Shown here piece by piece: positions 1 to 6,456 of a stretch of 6,456 nucleotides of DNA. The stretch is from an uncultured Odoribacter sp. Its GTDB lineage: Bacteria > Bacteroidota > Bacteroidia > Bacteroidales > Marinifilaceae. The notes under the pieces were generated by a model, which saw only the letters and a program-made list of their open reading frames with translations, had not been told where the DNA came from and searched no databases. The DNA is taken from assembly GCA_900548135.1 (NCBI GenBank), contig URJC01000147.1:1-6456 (forward strand). The letters are read 5' to 3'. Each line of letters starts with the position of its first letter. Within the stretch, counting starts at the first letter, position 1. Both the position numbers and the translations under genes were made by a program.

Positions 1-1347
1 CAAACTAATAACCAATTCTACTTTAGACACTAAAATTTCATAAGCCCGGTATTTATCAAACCATACCCCCAGTTTCTCTATAGTCTGTTCAGCACTGAGA
101 ATCTGCTGCCTGTGTTCAGTTATATCTTTCTCCAATTTCTCCTTCATCCCGCAAAATTGCACATAATCACGTTGGTAATCAGCCAGATTTGCCTGTTTCC
201 CCCTGATTTTGACATCTAATTCACGAGCCTGAACAAACTGTGGTTCCAGTTGCCGGAACTTTTCTTCAAATTCTTCCCATTCTTTCTCTTTCGTTCCCCA
301 TAATTCCCGGACTTGTTCTAAAACCTTCTGATTCGTTTCTGCTTTCATCAACTGTTCCTGTCGCTGTACCTGGTAAGTTTCCATTTGCTGAAGTATATGC
401 TTCCATTCATGATAAGTATCTCTGATCTCCTGCACCTTTTCAATCAAAGACATATATTGACAGCGGGGTACAACCCTTAACAATTCCTCCTGCAAAACCA
501 TCTGCTGTTCTTTAACCTGGTGAATCAATTTCTTCAGCTCTTCCTCATCCTCTATCCATTTTAATTTCTGCACAATCCTTGTTATCCTTTCCTTCAAAGT
601 TTCAGATACTATATTCAATTTCTGCTTTTCTCCCTGCAATTCCTGTAATTGCTCCTCTGGTATAAGTTCTATATCATTGATCCGGGTTATCAAAATTCCG
701 TATTCTTGCTCTGCAAGTTTTGCTTTTTCATAAATATTCATCGAAATTCGGGAATATATTTCTGTACCAGTCAATTTTTCCAATAATTCAGCCTTTTCAG
801 ATTGCCTGGCTTTCAAAAAAGTAGCAAAATCCCCTTGTGCAAGCAAAACCGCACGGGTAAACTGGGCAAATGTCAATCCGACCAATTCCGTAATCTTAAG
901 TAATAATTCTGTCTTTCGCCCTTGTTGCTCTGTATCTGTAGACAAATTGACCAATCGGATTTCAGAGTTTTGCATTGAACCATCTGCCCTGCCACGTGCC
1001 CTTTTCACCATCCAGCGTGAACGGAATTTTTCTCCTCCCAGAGAGAGGAAATCCACTTCTGCATACCCTTCTCCTGTACCACGCCGTAAAACAGTACGGC
1101 AATCTTTCTGATTAATGAATTTATCTCTGACATCTGGTATAGCTATATTTTCTTTCGCCCGGCTTGTCCGTGGAGTATCATCAAACAATGCAAGGCACAA
1201 AGCATCTAATAATGTTGATTTTCCAGCCCCTGTACTCCCCGTTATAGCAAAGATTCCTGCAGATTTCAGGGGTTCTGTGGTAAAATCAATTTCGAATTCA
1301 CCCTCCAAAGAAGCCAGATTCTTTCCTCTAATAGCCAATATTTTCAT
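1..1347 (-). CDS. sbcC: SbcC, ATPase subunit of the SbcCD nuclease (N-terminal 449 residues; gene continues past the left edge)
   Basis: Rad50-like SMC-type ATPase that partners SbcD to open hairpins and resect blocked double-strand ends in the cytoplasm. Translating the minus strand from the ATG at 1347 gives an unbroken 449-codon frame to base 1. The N-terminus (MKILAIRGKNLASLEGEF) is the usual SbcC/Rad50 beginning. A Walker A P-loop, GSTGAGKST, lies at residues 37-45, and the Q-loop segment LLAQGDFATFLKA at about 168-180. From about residue 225 onward the protein is rich in E, K, Q and L, as expected for the ascending coiled-coil arm. Full-length family members are about 1000 residues or more, so the zinc hook (CxxC), second arm, signature motif and Walker B lie outside the window. 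The start codon overlaps the sbcD stop (ATGA), implying one transcript and translational coupling. The second P-loop residue is S where P is commonest. Family assignment is secure; whether the C-terminal half is intact cannot be seen. Confidence 0.95.
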   Translation of the reverse strand, partial: MKILAIRGKNLASLEGEFEIDFTTEPLKSAGIFAITGSTGAGKSTLLDALCLALFDDTPRTSRAKENIAIPDVRDKFINQKDCRTVLRRGTGEGYAEVDFLSLGGEKFRSRWMVKRARGRADGSMQNSEIRLVNLSTDTEQQGRKTELLLKITELVGLTFAQFTRAVLLAQGDFATFLKARQSEKAELLEKLTGTEIYSRISMNIYEKAKLAEQEYGILITRINDIELIPEEQLQELQGEKQKLNIVSETLKERITRIVQKLKWIEDEEELKKLIHQVKEQQMVLQEELLRVVPRCQYMSLIEKVQEIRDTYHEWKHILQQMETYQVQRQEQLMKAETNQKVLEQVRELWGTKEKEWEEFEEKFRQLEPQFVQARELDVKIRGKQANLADYQRDYVQFCGMKEKLEKDITEHRQQILSAEQTIEKLGVWFDKYRAYEILVSKVELVISL

Positions 1348-2546
1348 AATCCCACTTCTTTAATTACCTCCTGTAACAACCCTCGCATAACATCCGGCAT
1401 CTCTTCTCCCCCATATTTTTGACGAAAAACATCCATAGCGATATCCAAAGGCTGGAGATTTTGCAATTCTTCATAAGTAAGTATTTTGTCCGCTTGCCGT
1501 TCACGCTCAGGTGTCACTGCAACTATTCTCGCAAGACGAACAGATTTTCCACGCAGCGCTTCCTCGATCTGGTAACGCAAAGAAGGTTCCGGCTCGGTTA
1601 TTAACACCTTAATTTCTAGAAACGGAGACCGATCTGTTATCTCCCCCGATGGCAAACATCCGATAACATTCAACACCTCAGGCAATGTTTTAGCCTCAGC
1701 AGGAATACTCAACATTTTTACAGGAGCCTCAAATGTCAATAAAGATATACTTACATTTCCATTCTCTAAATCGACCAGCACCACCCCCTGTTTGTTGTTT
1801 CTCTCAGCAAACGACATTGGAATAGGTGAACCGGAATAACGTACATTTTCACGTCCGGAGACTTTTTGTCCCCGATGTAAATGCCCCAATGCCGTATAGG
1901 CAATTTTCCTGTCGAATGCATCCGGGGACACGCATTCAAGTCCACCGATAATCGTTCGTTCAGACCGGTCATTTTCAGAAATTTCGGAACCTATAGCCTG
2001 CAAATGCCCCATAGCTATGACAGGCAAATCAAATTCACTAACCTGCTCATATAAAAATCTATACATAGCGTTCACCCCTTCAGCATACGAACCAGCTACA
2101 GGATAATCGCCCTGCCTCAAATAGGGAACAGCCAAACACCAAGCCCCAAGTTTTCCTTTCTCGTACAAAGGCACAGTCAAATACTCCCAATCAATTTCTC
2201 CTGTTCCGGTACGCCGGACCATACCTCTTACAATCACCCCCATTCCCTCCAGTAAAGGATTAGGAGCTTCCAAACGGGCTGCCGAGTCGTGATTCCCGGC
2301 AACAATAATGACCTGTAATTCCGGATTTTCTGTAGTTATTTTCTTCAAAAAAGTATAAAACAAGCGCTGCGATTCAGCTGATGGATTAGGACTGTCAAAA
2401 ACATCCCCTGCAATCAACAACACATCTACTTTCAATGTCCACAACTGAATCTGTAACCATTCCAAAAATTGCAGATGCTCTTCATACCGGCCATATTCAA
2501 AAAAAGTCTGCCCCAAATGCCAATCTGCTGTATGTATTATTCTCAT
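1344..2546 (-). CDS. sbcD: SbcD, Mre11-type exonuclease subunit of SbcCD
   Basis: Metallophosphoesterase nuclease subunit of the SbcCD complex, with Mn-dependent 3'-5' exonuclease and hairpin endonuclease activity in the family. All expected metal-site motifs are visible: ADWHLG (D8, H10), GDVFD (D48), GNHD (N85, H86), MGH (H181) and GHLH (H222, H224). The GSPIPMSFAE segment that follows also matches SbcD of E. coli. The C-terminal part is the capping/DNA-recognition region. I chose the ATG at 2546, which gives MRIIHTADWHLG and 400 residues, the family length. An in-frame TTG at 2579 would add 11 residues with no counterpart in the family. No Shine-Dalgarno sequence precedes the ATG, as is usual in Bacteroidota. 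It is the first gene of the sbcD-sbcC operon, its TGA overlapping the sbcC ATG. No catalytic residue is missing. Confidence 0.97.
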   Translation of the reverse strand: MRIIHTADWHLGQTFFEYGRYEEHLQFLEWLQIQLWTLKVDVLLIAGDVFDSPNPSAESQRLFYTFLKKITTENPELQVIIVAGNHDSAARLEAPNPLLEGMGVIVRGMVRRTGTGEIDWEYLTVPLYEKGKLGAWCLAVPYLRQGDYPVAGSYAEGVNAMYRFLYEQVSEFDLPVIAMGHLQAIGSEISENDRSERTIIGGLECVSPDAFDRKIAYTALGHLHRGQKVSGRENVRYSGSPIPMSFAERNNKQGVVLVDLENGNVSISLLTFEAPVKMLSIPAEAKTLPEVLNVIGCLPSGEITDRSPFLEIKVLITEPEPSLRYQIEEALRGKSVRLARIVAVTPERERQADKILTYEELQNLQPLDIAMDVFRQKYGGEEMPDVMRGLLQEVIKEVGL

Positions 2547-2640
2547 ACGAATCAAATTAAAACAGGTAAATTTAATCAATATTTTCCAAAGCCACTATTT
2601 AACTTGTCCTCGCTTCCAGTCCCTCCTTTCCAATGAAACA

Positions 2641-2663
2641 AAAATCAGCCATTGAGATAAGTG
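2641..2663. repeat. Partial direct repeat of the tRNA terminator region (other copy at 2724-2746)
   Basis: AAAATCAGCCA, five differing bases, then ATAAGTG occurs at 2641-2663 and again in the same orientation and spacing at 2724-2746, 83 bases away (18 of 23 positions identical). The copy at 2724-2746 is part of a working-looking hairpin. The copy at 2641-2663 lacks the complementary arm (GTGACTGA is replaced by GTGTTTAA), so it could not fold the same way. It may be a decayed duplication or chance in AT-rich sequence. Confidence 0.4.
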
Positions 2664-2675
2664 TTTAAGATTATA

Positions 2676-2683
2676 CAAATATA
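2676..2683 (-). promoter_or_regulatory. Candidate -7 promoter element for sbcDC
   Basis: Read on the minus strand this is TATATTTG, an exact match to the Bacteroidota TAnnTTTG -7 element, lying between the tRNA terminator and sbcD. No TTTG is present at the expected distance upstream for a -33 element, so the call is weaker than the one for lptB. Since a terminator precedes it, sbcDC needs its own promoter and this is the best candidate. Confidence 0.45.
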
Positions 2684-2720
2684 CCAGGCGAAACAACCTG
2701 CTTTAAACGGCTAAAAATGA

Positions 2721-2751
2721 AAAAAAATCAGCCACCTTTATAAGTGACTGA
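2721..2751 (-). terminator. Intrinsic terminator of the tRNA-Gly gene
   Basis: On the minus strand an 8-bp stem, TCAGTCAC pairing with GTGGCTGA (one G-U pair), encloses an 8-base loop and runs straight into seven or more T residues. It begins 9 bases after the mature tRNA 3' end. The G-U pair and T tract both favour the minus strand, which is the tRNA direction. Confidence 0.85.
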
Positions 2752-2759
2752 CTCTGAGG

Positions 2760-2832
2760 AGCGATAAACGGGACTCGAACCCGCGACCTTCGGCTTGGGA
2801 AGCCAACGCTCTACCAACTGAGCTATTATCGC
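2760..2832 (-). tRNA. tRNA-Gly (anticodon CCC)
   Basis: A 73-base cloverleaf on the minus strand. The acceptor stem GCGATAA pairs perfectly with TTATCGC. The D stem is GCTC/GAGC around AGTTGGTA. The anticodon stem TTGGC/GCCGA (one G-U pair) holds the loop TTCCCAA, giving anticodon CCC, which reads GGG glycine codons. The T stem GCGGG/CCCGT carries the loop TTCGAGT. Base 73 is T, the discriminator expected for bacterial tRNA-Gly. The genomic bases after it are CCT, not CCA, so the 3' CCA must be added or completed by nucleotidyltransferase. It stands alone between its own promoter and terminator. Confidence 0.97.
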
Positions 2833-2855
2833 ATCGGTAATTCGTAAATGCGTTG

Positions 2856-2863
2856 CAAATATA
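2856..2863 (-). promoter_or_regulatory. Promoter -7 element of the tRNA-Gly gene
   Basis: TATATTTG on the minus strand is an exact TAnnTTTG match, ending 23 bases before the first base of the mature tRNA, so a short 5' leader for RNase P removal would result. At the -33 position there is GTTG (2884-2887, 20 bases upstream), a three-of-four match to TTTG. Confidence 0.65.
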
Positions 2864-2898
2864 GAAAACAAATCTTAATATAACAACAACAAATATGT

Positions 2899-2934
2899 AA
2901 AAAAAACAGGTTACCGTTTAAATATAAACGGTAA
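2899..2934 (-). terminator. Probable intrinsic terminator of lptB
   Basis: A perfect 10-bp inverted repeat, TTACCGTTTA (2911-2920) and TAAACGGTAA (2925-2934), with a 4-base loop. On the minus strand it is followed after CCTG by eight T residues (2899-2906). On the plus strand no T run follows, so it acts on minus-strand transcripts. It lies 233 bases after the lptB stop and upstream of the tRNA promoter, so it would insulate the tRNA from lptB. The four-base gap before the T tract makes it less than ideal. Confidence 0.7.
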
Positions 2935-3130
2935 GTCATTTTACTTATTTTATAAACAACAGGAATCTGAAAAATCAAGACCTTCCTTGGCAATGGAATA
3001 TCCCGATAGGGCATAAATCAAAATTCATCGCTCACCTCAATTACATTTTCCATCAAAAGCCCAATGAAATCTATAAAAACAACGGAAAACCAACATTCCA
3101 AGATCATTTTGAAACTCCATACCTAACTTG

Positions 3131-3150
3131 GCCATAAAAATTATTACGGC
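3131..3150 (-). other. Small hairpin just after the lptB stop
   Basis: In minus-strand RNA, GCCGUAA pairs with UUAUGGC (7 bp, one G-U) around a 6-base loop, 17 bases after the lptB stop. The odd pair is G-U on the minus strand but A-C on the plus strand, which favours a role in the lptB transcript. No T tract follows, so it is not a typical terminator. It could stabilise the 3' end or be chance. Confidence 0.35.
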
Positions 3151-3167
3151 TATAATCTGTCACAGTA

Positions 3168-3905
3168 TTAAACGTTATTTTTTCGTCTAAGCTCAAAGTT
3201 TTTACCCAGATATACCCGCCTCACTTCCGGATCGGCAGCCAAATGCTCGGCTGTACCGGATTGTAAAATCCGACCGTCATACAACAAATATGCCCGGTCA
3301 GTAATAGAAAGGGTTTCCTGGACATTATGGTCGGTAATCAGAATACCGATATTTTTATCTTTCAACTTCTGTACAATTCCTTGAATATCTTCAACAGCAA
3401 TAGGGTCTACTCCGGCAAAAGGCTCATCCAATAAAATGAACTTCGGACGGATGGAAAGGGCTCTTGCAATTTCAGTACGACGCCGTTCCCCCCCGGATAA
3501 TTGAATACCTAAACTTTTACGGATATGTTGTAGTCCAAATTCATCCAGCATCTCCTCCAAACGTTCCCGCTGCTCTTCTTTCGTCATCTTTGTCATCTCC
3601 AATACAGCCCTGATATTATCTTCAACACTCAAACGGCGAAATACAGAAGCTTCCTGTGCTAAATAGCCAACTCCTTCCTGAGCCCGGCGATATACAGGCT
3701 CTTTGGTGATCTCCAAATCGTCCAGAAAAATACGACCACCATTAGGAGTAATCAACCCCACAATCATATAAAAAGAGGTAGTTTTACCAGCACCATTAGG
3801 TCCCAACAACCCTACAATTTCTCCCTGCTCTACCTGTACAGATACGTCTTTTACAACCGTACGACTCTTATATTTCTTAATTAAATGCTCTGCTCTTAAT
3901 ATCAT
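3168..3905 (-). CDS. lptB: LptB, ATPase of the LptB2FG lipopolysaccharide exporter
   Basis: Cytoplasmic ABC ATPase that powers extraction of lipopolysaccharide from the inner membrane by LptF/LptG towards the outer membrane. The 245-residue protein is a single nucleotide-binding domain with every motif intact: Walker [10 protein letters not shown] (residues 35-43), Q-loop Q84 in the stretch [16 protein letters not shown] that typifies LptB over other ABC ATPases, signature LSGGE (136-140), Walker B ILLDEP (157-162), the D-loop region FAGVDP and switch H193 in TDHNV. The length matches the family. The ATG at 3905 gives the expected N-terminus [15 protein letters not shown]. It has its own promoter 20 bases upstream and no Shine-Dalgarno sequence. 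Unlike the proteobacterial arrangement, no lptA, lptC or rpoN adjoins it here; upstream lies another envelope gene (DUF5686). A generic branched-chain amino acid ABC ATPase (LivF/LivG type) is the main alternative, but the motif set favours LptB. Confidence 0.95.
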   Translation of the reverse strand: MILRAEHLIKKYKSRTVVKDVSVQVEQGEIVGLLGPNGAGKTTSFYMIVGLITPNGGRIFLDDLEITKEPVYRRAQEGVGYLAQEASVFRRLSVEDNIRAVLEMTKMTKEEQRERLEEMLDEFGLQHIRKSLGIQLSGGERRRTEIARALSIRPKFILLDEPFAGVDPIAVEDIQGIVQKLKDKNIGILITDHNVQETLSITDRAYLLYDGRILQSGTAEHLAADPEVRRVYLGKNFELRRKNNV

Positions 3906-3925
3906 GACTTATTGATTTGGACAGA

Positions 3926-3956
3926 CAAAGATACGAAAGAGTTAGCAAGTTACAAA
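3926..3956 (-). promoter_or_regulatory. Promoter of lptB (Bacteroidota -33/-7 type)
   Basis: On the minus strand, TTTG (3953-3956) is followed after 19 bases by TATCTTTG (3926-3933), matching both the -33 TTTG and -7 TAnnTTTG consensus of Bacteroidota primary sigma factor promoters at suitable spacing. The lptB ATG is 20 bases further on, so the leader would be short. This is the best promoter in the window and shows that lptB need not depend on readthrough from the upstream DUF5686 gene. Confidence 0.75.
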
Positions 3957-3992
3957 GTCCAAAGATTACTATGTTCAAACAGCCAACCCTTC

Positions 3993-6456
3993 TTAAAAAT
4001 TCAGATATACAGAGACATTGATCGCAAAATTCTGGATATCCTGCCCGGGACGTTTTTCCCGGTGAGTTAGCCTCCAGATCGCATCCACCCTGAATAACCT
4101 GAAAATATTCTCTATCCCCACTCCTGTTTCAAAATAAGGTTTTGATACAGAAGTCATCCCTTCCGGAAAAAGCAATACAGCCTGCGTATCAGGCAAACTC
4201 CCATTATTCTTATCCGCCAGCGTTCCAATCAACCCCTTAAATATAAATACCTCTCTCCATTTCAATTTCTTCATCAAAGGAATCTTTCCTAAAAAGAAAC
4301 CCTTAAAATGGTGTTCATAAAAAAGCGACAACCAGGCATCCGAAGCAAATTCGTAATAATTCATACAAGAAAATGCATACTGATCGTAAAAATAAGTAGC
4401 ATTCCCTTCATGCAACTTCAATAGAGGATAAGGCACTTTCCCGAATATCTTTCCACCCGTCAGCACAATATACGACTTTCCGAAAGGTGAAATAGGAAAA
4501 TCGTAATTCACAGACCCAACAAGGCGGTAAAATTCATAATCATTTTTAAACAATCCTTTTATGCCCATAGCCATATCCACGCCTACAATCGGATAATCCG
4601 ATCCCATACTATATTTATCAAAAGCTTTCCGGATGACAATTTCATTTTTAGAAATCCGGGTATTCAGGCGAAGGATCGTAGACTGAATAGAAGGCATGAT
4701 TCCCCCCTCAGGTTTCCGGAAAGGAACAAATGGATTTGAAAATATATCCCGTATCTGTACTCCCAATGTATTACTCCAACCCTGACGCCATTCTTTTTCA
4801 AAATTAGCATCCATCTGATTGACCATACTCAAACGGTCATTATCTCCCCTGGAAAAAATAGAACTCAGAATATTTCCTTCGGTAAATGCATTTATACCAG
4901 CTCCTAATTGCACCACATCGTGTTTAAAGGACATCGATAATTTAGACGTAGGCAGATCACTGAAAGCATAATCAAAACCACCAGCCCCCTTCCAGCGTTT
5001 ATCTTTTGTACCATATGCCCCATAACCGAACAAACGGATTTTCTTACTGAAATCGGTAGTTGTCCGGGCTCCCAATTGAAAACGGCATCCTTCCTGTTCA
5101 TTAAAACTCACTAATTTATAATAAGGCCCTAATTCCACATATTTCGTATCATAATAACCTCCTAAAACCATCGTAACAATATCATATATCGTCTGGTATA
5201 ACGGTACGTTTTTTATGGAGTCCACCATTCCATAAATTTGTTTTTCCTTGTCACTCAAGGCATAAGGACGAATCGTATCCCAATAACTTTCATCATTTTT
5301 CAGGACCTCATTATTAATAATCACATTATTATCCATCTTCAGAACCTCCTTGGGGATCACCGGTTTCAAATCTACATTCGAATAATCCACTTGACGATGT
5401 CCCAGGAAAGAAACAATCTTGGAAGAATCAGACATCACAATAGAAAAATCAGCAAAAATCTTATCTTGCTTGGGAAACCAGACTGAATCATCCAAAAATT
5501 GATTTTCATTATCTATGACAAGATGTCTGATCCAGTTGACATTCAATCCCTTCATCATTTTCACATGAGCTGCCTGCAAAGCCCAGGTTGTGGAATCAAT
5601 ATTCACTTCCCCATCTAATACCGGAGTTGAAAAGGCTTTGGGATGGAAACGGATTTTATAAGTTTTACGGCCATCAATATTCATGCTGTCTACCAGATAG
5701 TATTTATAATAGAGCAACCCATGATCCGACAATGGACTGGCAAAGCGAACTTCAAAAATATCGATATAATTATCGTATAAATTGACATTGCCATGCAAAT
5801 GTCCTGTAAATTGAGCCAGAGTGTAATCTTCCTCTATCCCGGAAATCCGACTGGCTTTGACTATCTCGCGCGATAAAGCCGGCGATTTTCGGTAATAATA
5901 ATCAGCAGAAGCTTCCGAAATCATCACTGGCAAATAAGCTTTTCCAGTAACGACAGAAGTATCCATGTGCTCAAAAATGAATCCGAAATTTTTCTGTAAT
6001 TTCTTATTCTTAAACCCCGGTTTGATATTTGTCAAATCAAGTTCCATCTTGGTATAAGTCTTACAAAAATACTCCTGAAAGCGGTCAGGATTATTCCGGA
6101 ATTTATTTTTACTTACATTTTTCAGAATCGCATGCGCCGGATTTTCCCCTGGCGTAACTTTCACCTCATCCAAATCAAAAATTTGGGGCTCCAATTGAAA
6201 GTTGACCGTATTGAAAGCCCCCGGATTAATTTTCACGGATTTTGTCTCATAACCCACAAAAGAAGCCTGTAACTCACTTACTTCCTGCCGGGTTTCAATA
6301 GTATACTCCCCTTCAAAATCTGTAGTCATTCCGACAGTAGTCCCTTTAAAAAAGACATTTACCAAAGGCAATACCTCTCCCGTCTTAGCATCAGTAACTT
6401 TACCACGTACTCTTGTACTCTGGGCCCACAGTAAATTACCGGCAAAAAGAAATACG
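3993..6456 (-). CDS. DUF5686 family outer-membrane protein with carboxypeptidase-regulatory-like domain (N-terminus beyond the right edge)
   Basis: The frame stays open past a TTG at 6371 to the right edge, giving 820 visible residues. The first visible residues are hydrophobic and end in LLWAQ, the end of a signal peptide, probably cut after AQ; only the start codon and first part of the signal lie outside. Visible residues about 14-90 (VRGKVTDAKTGEVLPLVNV onward) form a carboxypeptidase-regulatory-like beta-sandwich, with the usual GTT.G..TDFEGEY turn. Then comes the DUF5686 region, beginning with GENPAHAIL at about 103-111, followed by alternating aromatic and polar strands typical of a beta-barrel. 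The chain ends in phenylalanine (VSVYLNF), the outer-membrane insertion signal. Role in the family is not established; it lacks the SusC plug/TonB-box pattern, so I do not call it a TonB receptor. No clear terminator follows in the 87 bases before lptB, so some readthrough into lptB is possible. The true length is probably about 830-840 residues. Confidence 0.9.
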   Translation of the reverse strand, partial: VFLFAGNLLWAQSTRVRGKVTDAKTGEVLPLVNVFFKGTTVGMTTDFEGEYTIETRQEVSELQASFVGYETKSVKINPGAFNTVNFQLEPQIFDLDEVKVTPGENPAHAILKNVSKNKFRNNPDRFQEYFCKTYTKMELDLTNIKPGFKNKKLQKNFGFIFEHMDTSVVTGKAYLPVMISEASADYYYRKSPALSREIVKASRISGIEEDYTLAQFTGHLHGNVNLYDNYIDIFEVRFASPLSDHGLLYYKYYLVDSMNIDGRKTYKIRFHPKAFSTPVLDGEVNIDSTTWALQAAHVKMMKGLNVNWIRHLVIDNENQFLDDSVWFPKQDKIFADFSIVMSDSSKIVSFLGHRQVDYSNVDLKPVIPKEVLKMDNNVIINNEVLKNDESYWDTIRPYALSDKEKQIYGMVDSIKNVPLYQTIYDIVTMVLGGYYDTKYVELGPYYKLVSFNEQEGCRFQLGARTTTDFSKKIRLFGYGAYGTKDKRWKGAGGFDYAFSDLPTSKLSMSFKHDVVQLGAGINAFTEGNILSSIFSRGDNDRLSMVNQMDANFEKEWRQGWSNTLGVQIRDIFSNPFVPFRKPEGGIMPSIQSTILRLNTRISKNEIVIRKAFDKYSMGSDYPIVGVDMAMGIKGLFKNDYEFYRLVGSVNYDFPISPFGKSYIVLTGGKIFGKVPYPLLKLHEGNATYFYDQYAFSCMNYYEFASDAWLSLFYEHHFKGFFLGKIPLMKKLKWREVFIFKGLIGTLADKNNGSLPDTQAVLLFPEGMTSVSKPYFETGVGIENIFRLFRVDAIWRLTHREKRPGQDIQNFAINVSVYLNF

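Larger units (their letters stand above)
2547..2720. other. Non-coding gap between sbcD and the tRNA terminator
   Basis: This is the presumed 5' leader of the sbcDC operon plus its promoter region. It contains one good minus-strand -7-type hexamer block (2676-2683) and a copy of part of the tRNA terminator (2641-2663). I see no convincing reading frame and no recognisable riboswitch. If the promoter call is right, the sbcD leader is roughly 120-130 bases long. Confidence 0.6.
2833..3167. other. 335-base gap between the tRNA and lptB: lptB 3' UTR, terminator and tRNA promoter
   Basis: No convincing protein gene is present. A 62-codon frame on the minus strand (2826-3014) runs through the terminator hairpin and into the tRNA and is rejected. 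Moving with transcription from lptB, the gap holds a small hairpin just after the stop (3131-3150), about 195 bases with no structure I can name, the terminator at 2899-2934, and the tRNA promoter at 2856-2863. No minus-strand TAnnTTTG is visible between 2935 and 3167, so an independent small RNA with its own promoter is not supported. Confidence 0.6.

Noticed and set aside
1115..1363. Plus-strand 82-codon frame
   Set aside because: It lies antisense to the conserved P-loop region of sbcC, which has clear coding evidence; this is a shadow frame. The same holds for plus-strand frames at 240-425, 1419-1604, 5238-5486 and 5588-5785, and minus-strand frames at 1766-1972 and 4904-5101.
1367..1372. 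AGGAGG (minus) as a Shine-Dalgarno site for sbcC
   Set aside because: It is 19 bases from the sbcC ATG, too far for a normal site, and it falls in a coding stretch of sbcD; coupling through the ATGA overlap explains sbcC translation better.
2553..2560. TTAATTTG (minus) as the sbcD promoter -7 element
   Set aside because: It mismatches the TA of the consensus and ends only 7 bases from the ATG, which would leave almost no leader.
2630..2655. CAATG/CATTG inverted repeat as a hairpin in the sbcD leader
   Set aside because: It has only a 5-bp AT-rich stem around a 14-base loop, with no T tract; likely chance.
2890..2897. CATATTTG (minus) as a second tRNA promoter
   Set aside because: It lacks the first T of TAnnTTTG, and the exact match at 2856-2863 is better placed for the tRNA.
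2826..3014. 62-codon minus-strand frame as a small hypothetical gene
   Set aside because: It runs through the 10-bp terminator hairpin and its T tract, then into the tRNA gene. Its composition (many C, Y, F, I) looks like translated AT-rich spacer.
6369..6371. TTG as the start of the DUF5686 gene
   Set aside because: The frame continues upstream without a stop, encoding the beginning of the regulatory-like domain and the end of a signal peptide; starting here would cut the domain in half.
1..6456. Mobile elements, CRISPR arrays, toxin-antitoxin or defence genes
   Set aside because: No regularly spaced repeats, transposase or integrase motifs, terminal inverted repeats or defence-type domains were found. 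SbcCD is a housekeeping repair nuclease and is not by itself evidence of a defence system.

Overview
The window reads as an ordinary chromosomal segment of a Bacteroidota organism, most likely Bacteroidales. The evidence is a DUF5686-type outer-membrane protein with an N-terminal carboxypeptidase-regulatory-like domain (a family largely confined to this phylum), an LptB and an SbcD/SbcC pair of Bacteroidales character, near-absence of Shine-Dalgarno sequences, and promoter-like sites matching the Bacteroidota TTTG / TAnnTTTG consensus. Genus cannot be fixed from the sequence alone. Every gene found lies on the minus strand, so the window is best read from right to left.

Right part (6456 to 3993): a large outer-membrane beta-barrel protein of the DUF5686 family. 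Its stop is inside the window, but the start and most of the signal peptide lie beyond the right edge. Next (3905 to 3168) is lptB, the ATPase of the lipopolysaccharide exporter, with a well-formed promoter of its own in the 87-base gap. A 335-base gap without a protein gene follows. It holds the lptB 3' untranslated region, a strong 10-bp hairpin followed by a T tract (probable lptB terminator), and the promoter of a tRNA gene.

Middle (2832 to 2721): a complete tRNA-Gly with anticodon CCC, followed directly by an intrinsic terminator. A further short gap carries a candidate promoter for the next operon and a partial repeat of the terminator sequence.

Left part (2546 to 1): the sbcD-sbcC operon, encoding the two subunits of the Mre11/Rad50-type nuclease that processes DNA hairpins and double-strand ends. 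The genes overlap by four bases (ATGA). Only the first 449 codons of sbcC are present; the gene runs off the left edge.

Functionally the window holds two unrelated themes: envelope biogenesis (DUF5686 protein, LptB) and DNA end processing (SbcCD), separated by a tRNA. I found no mobile element, CRISPR array, defence island or clearly novel system. The findings listed are modest points about regulation and annotation.
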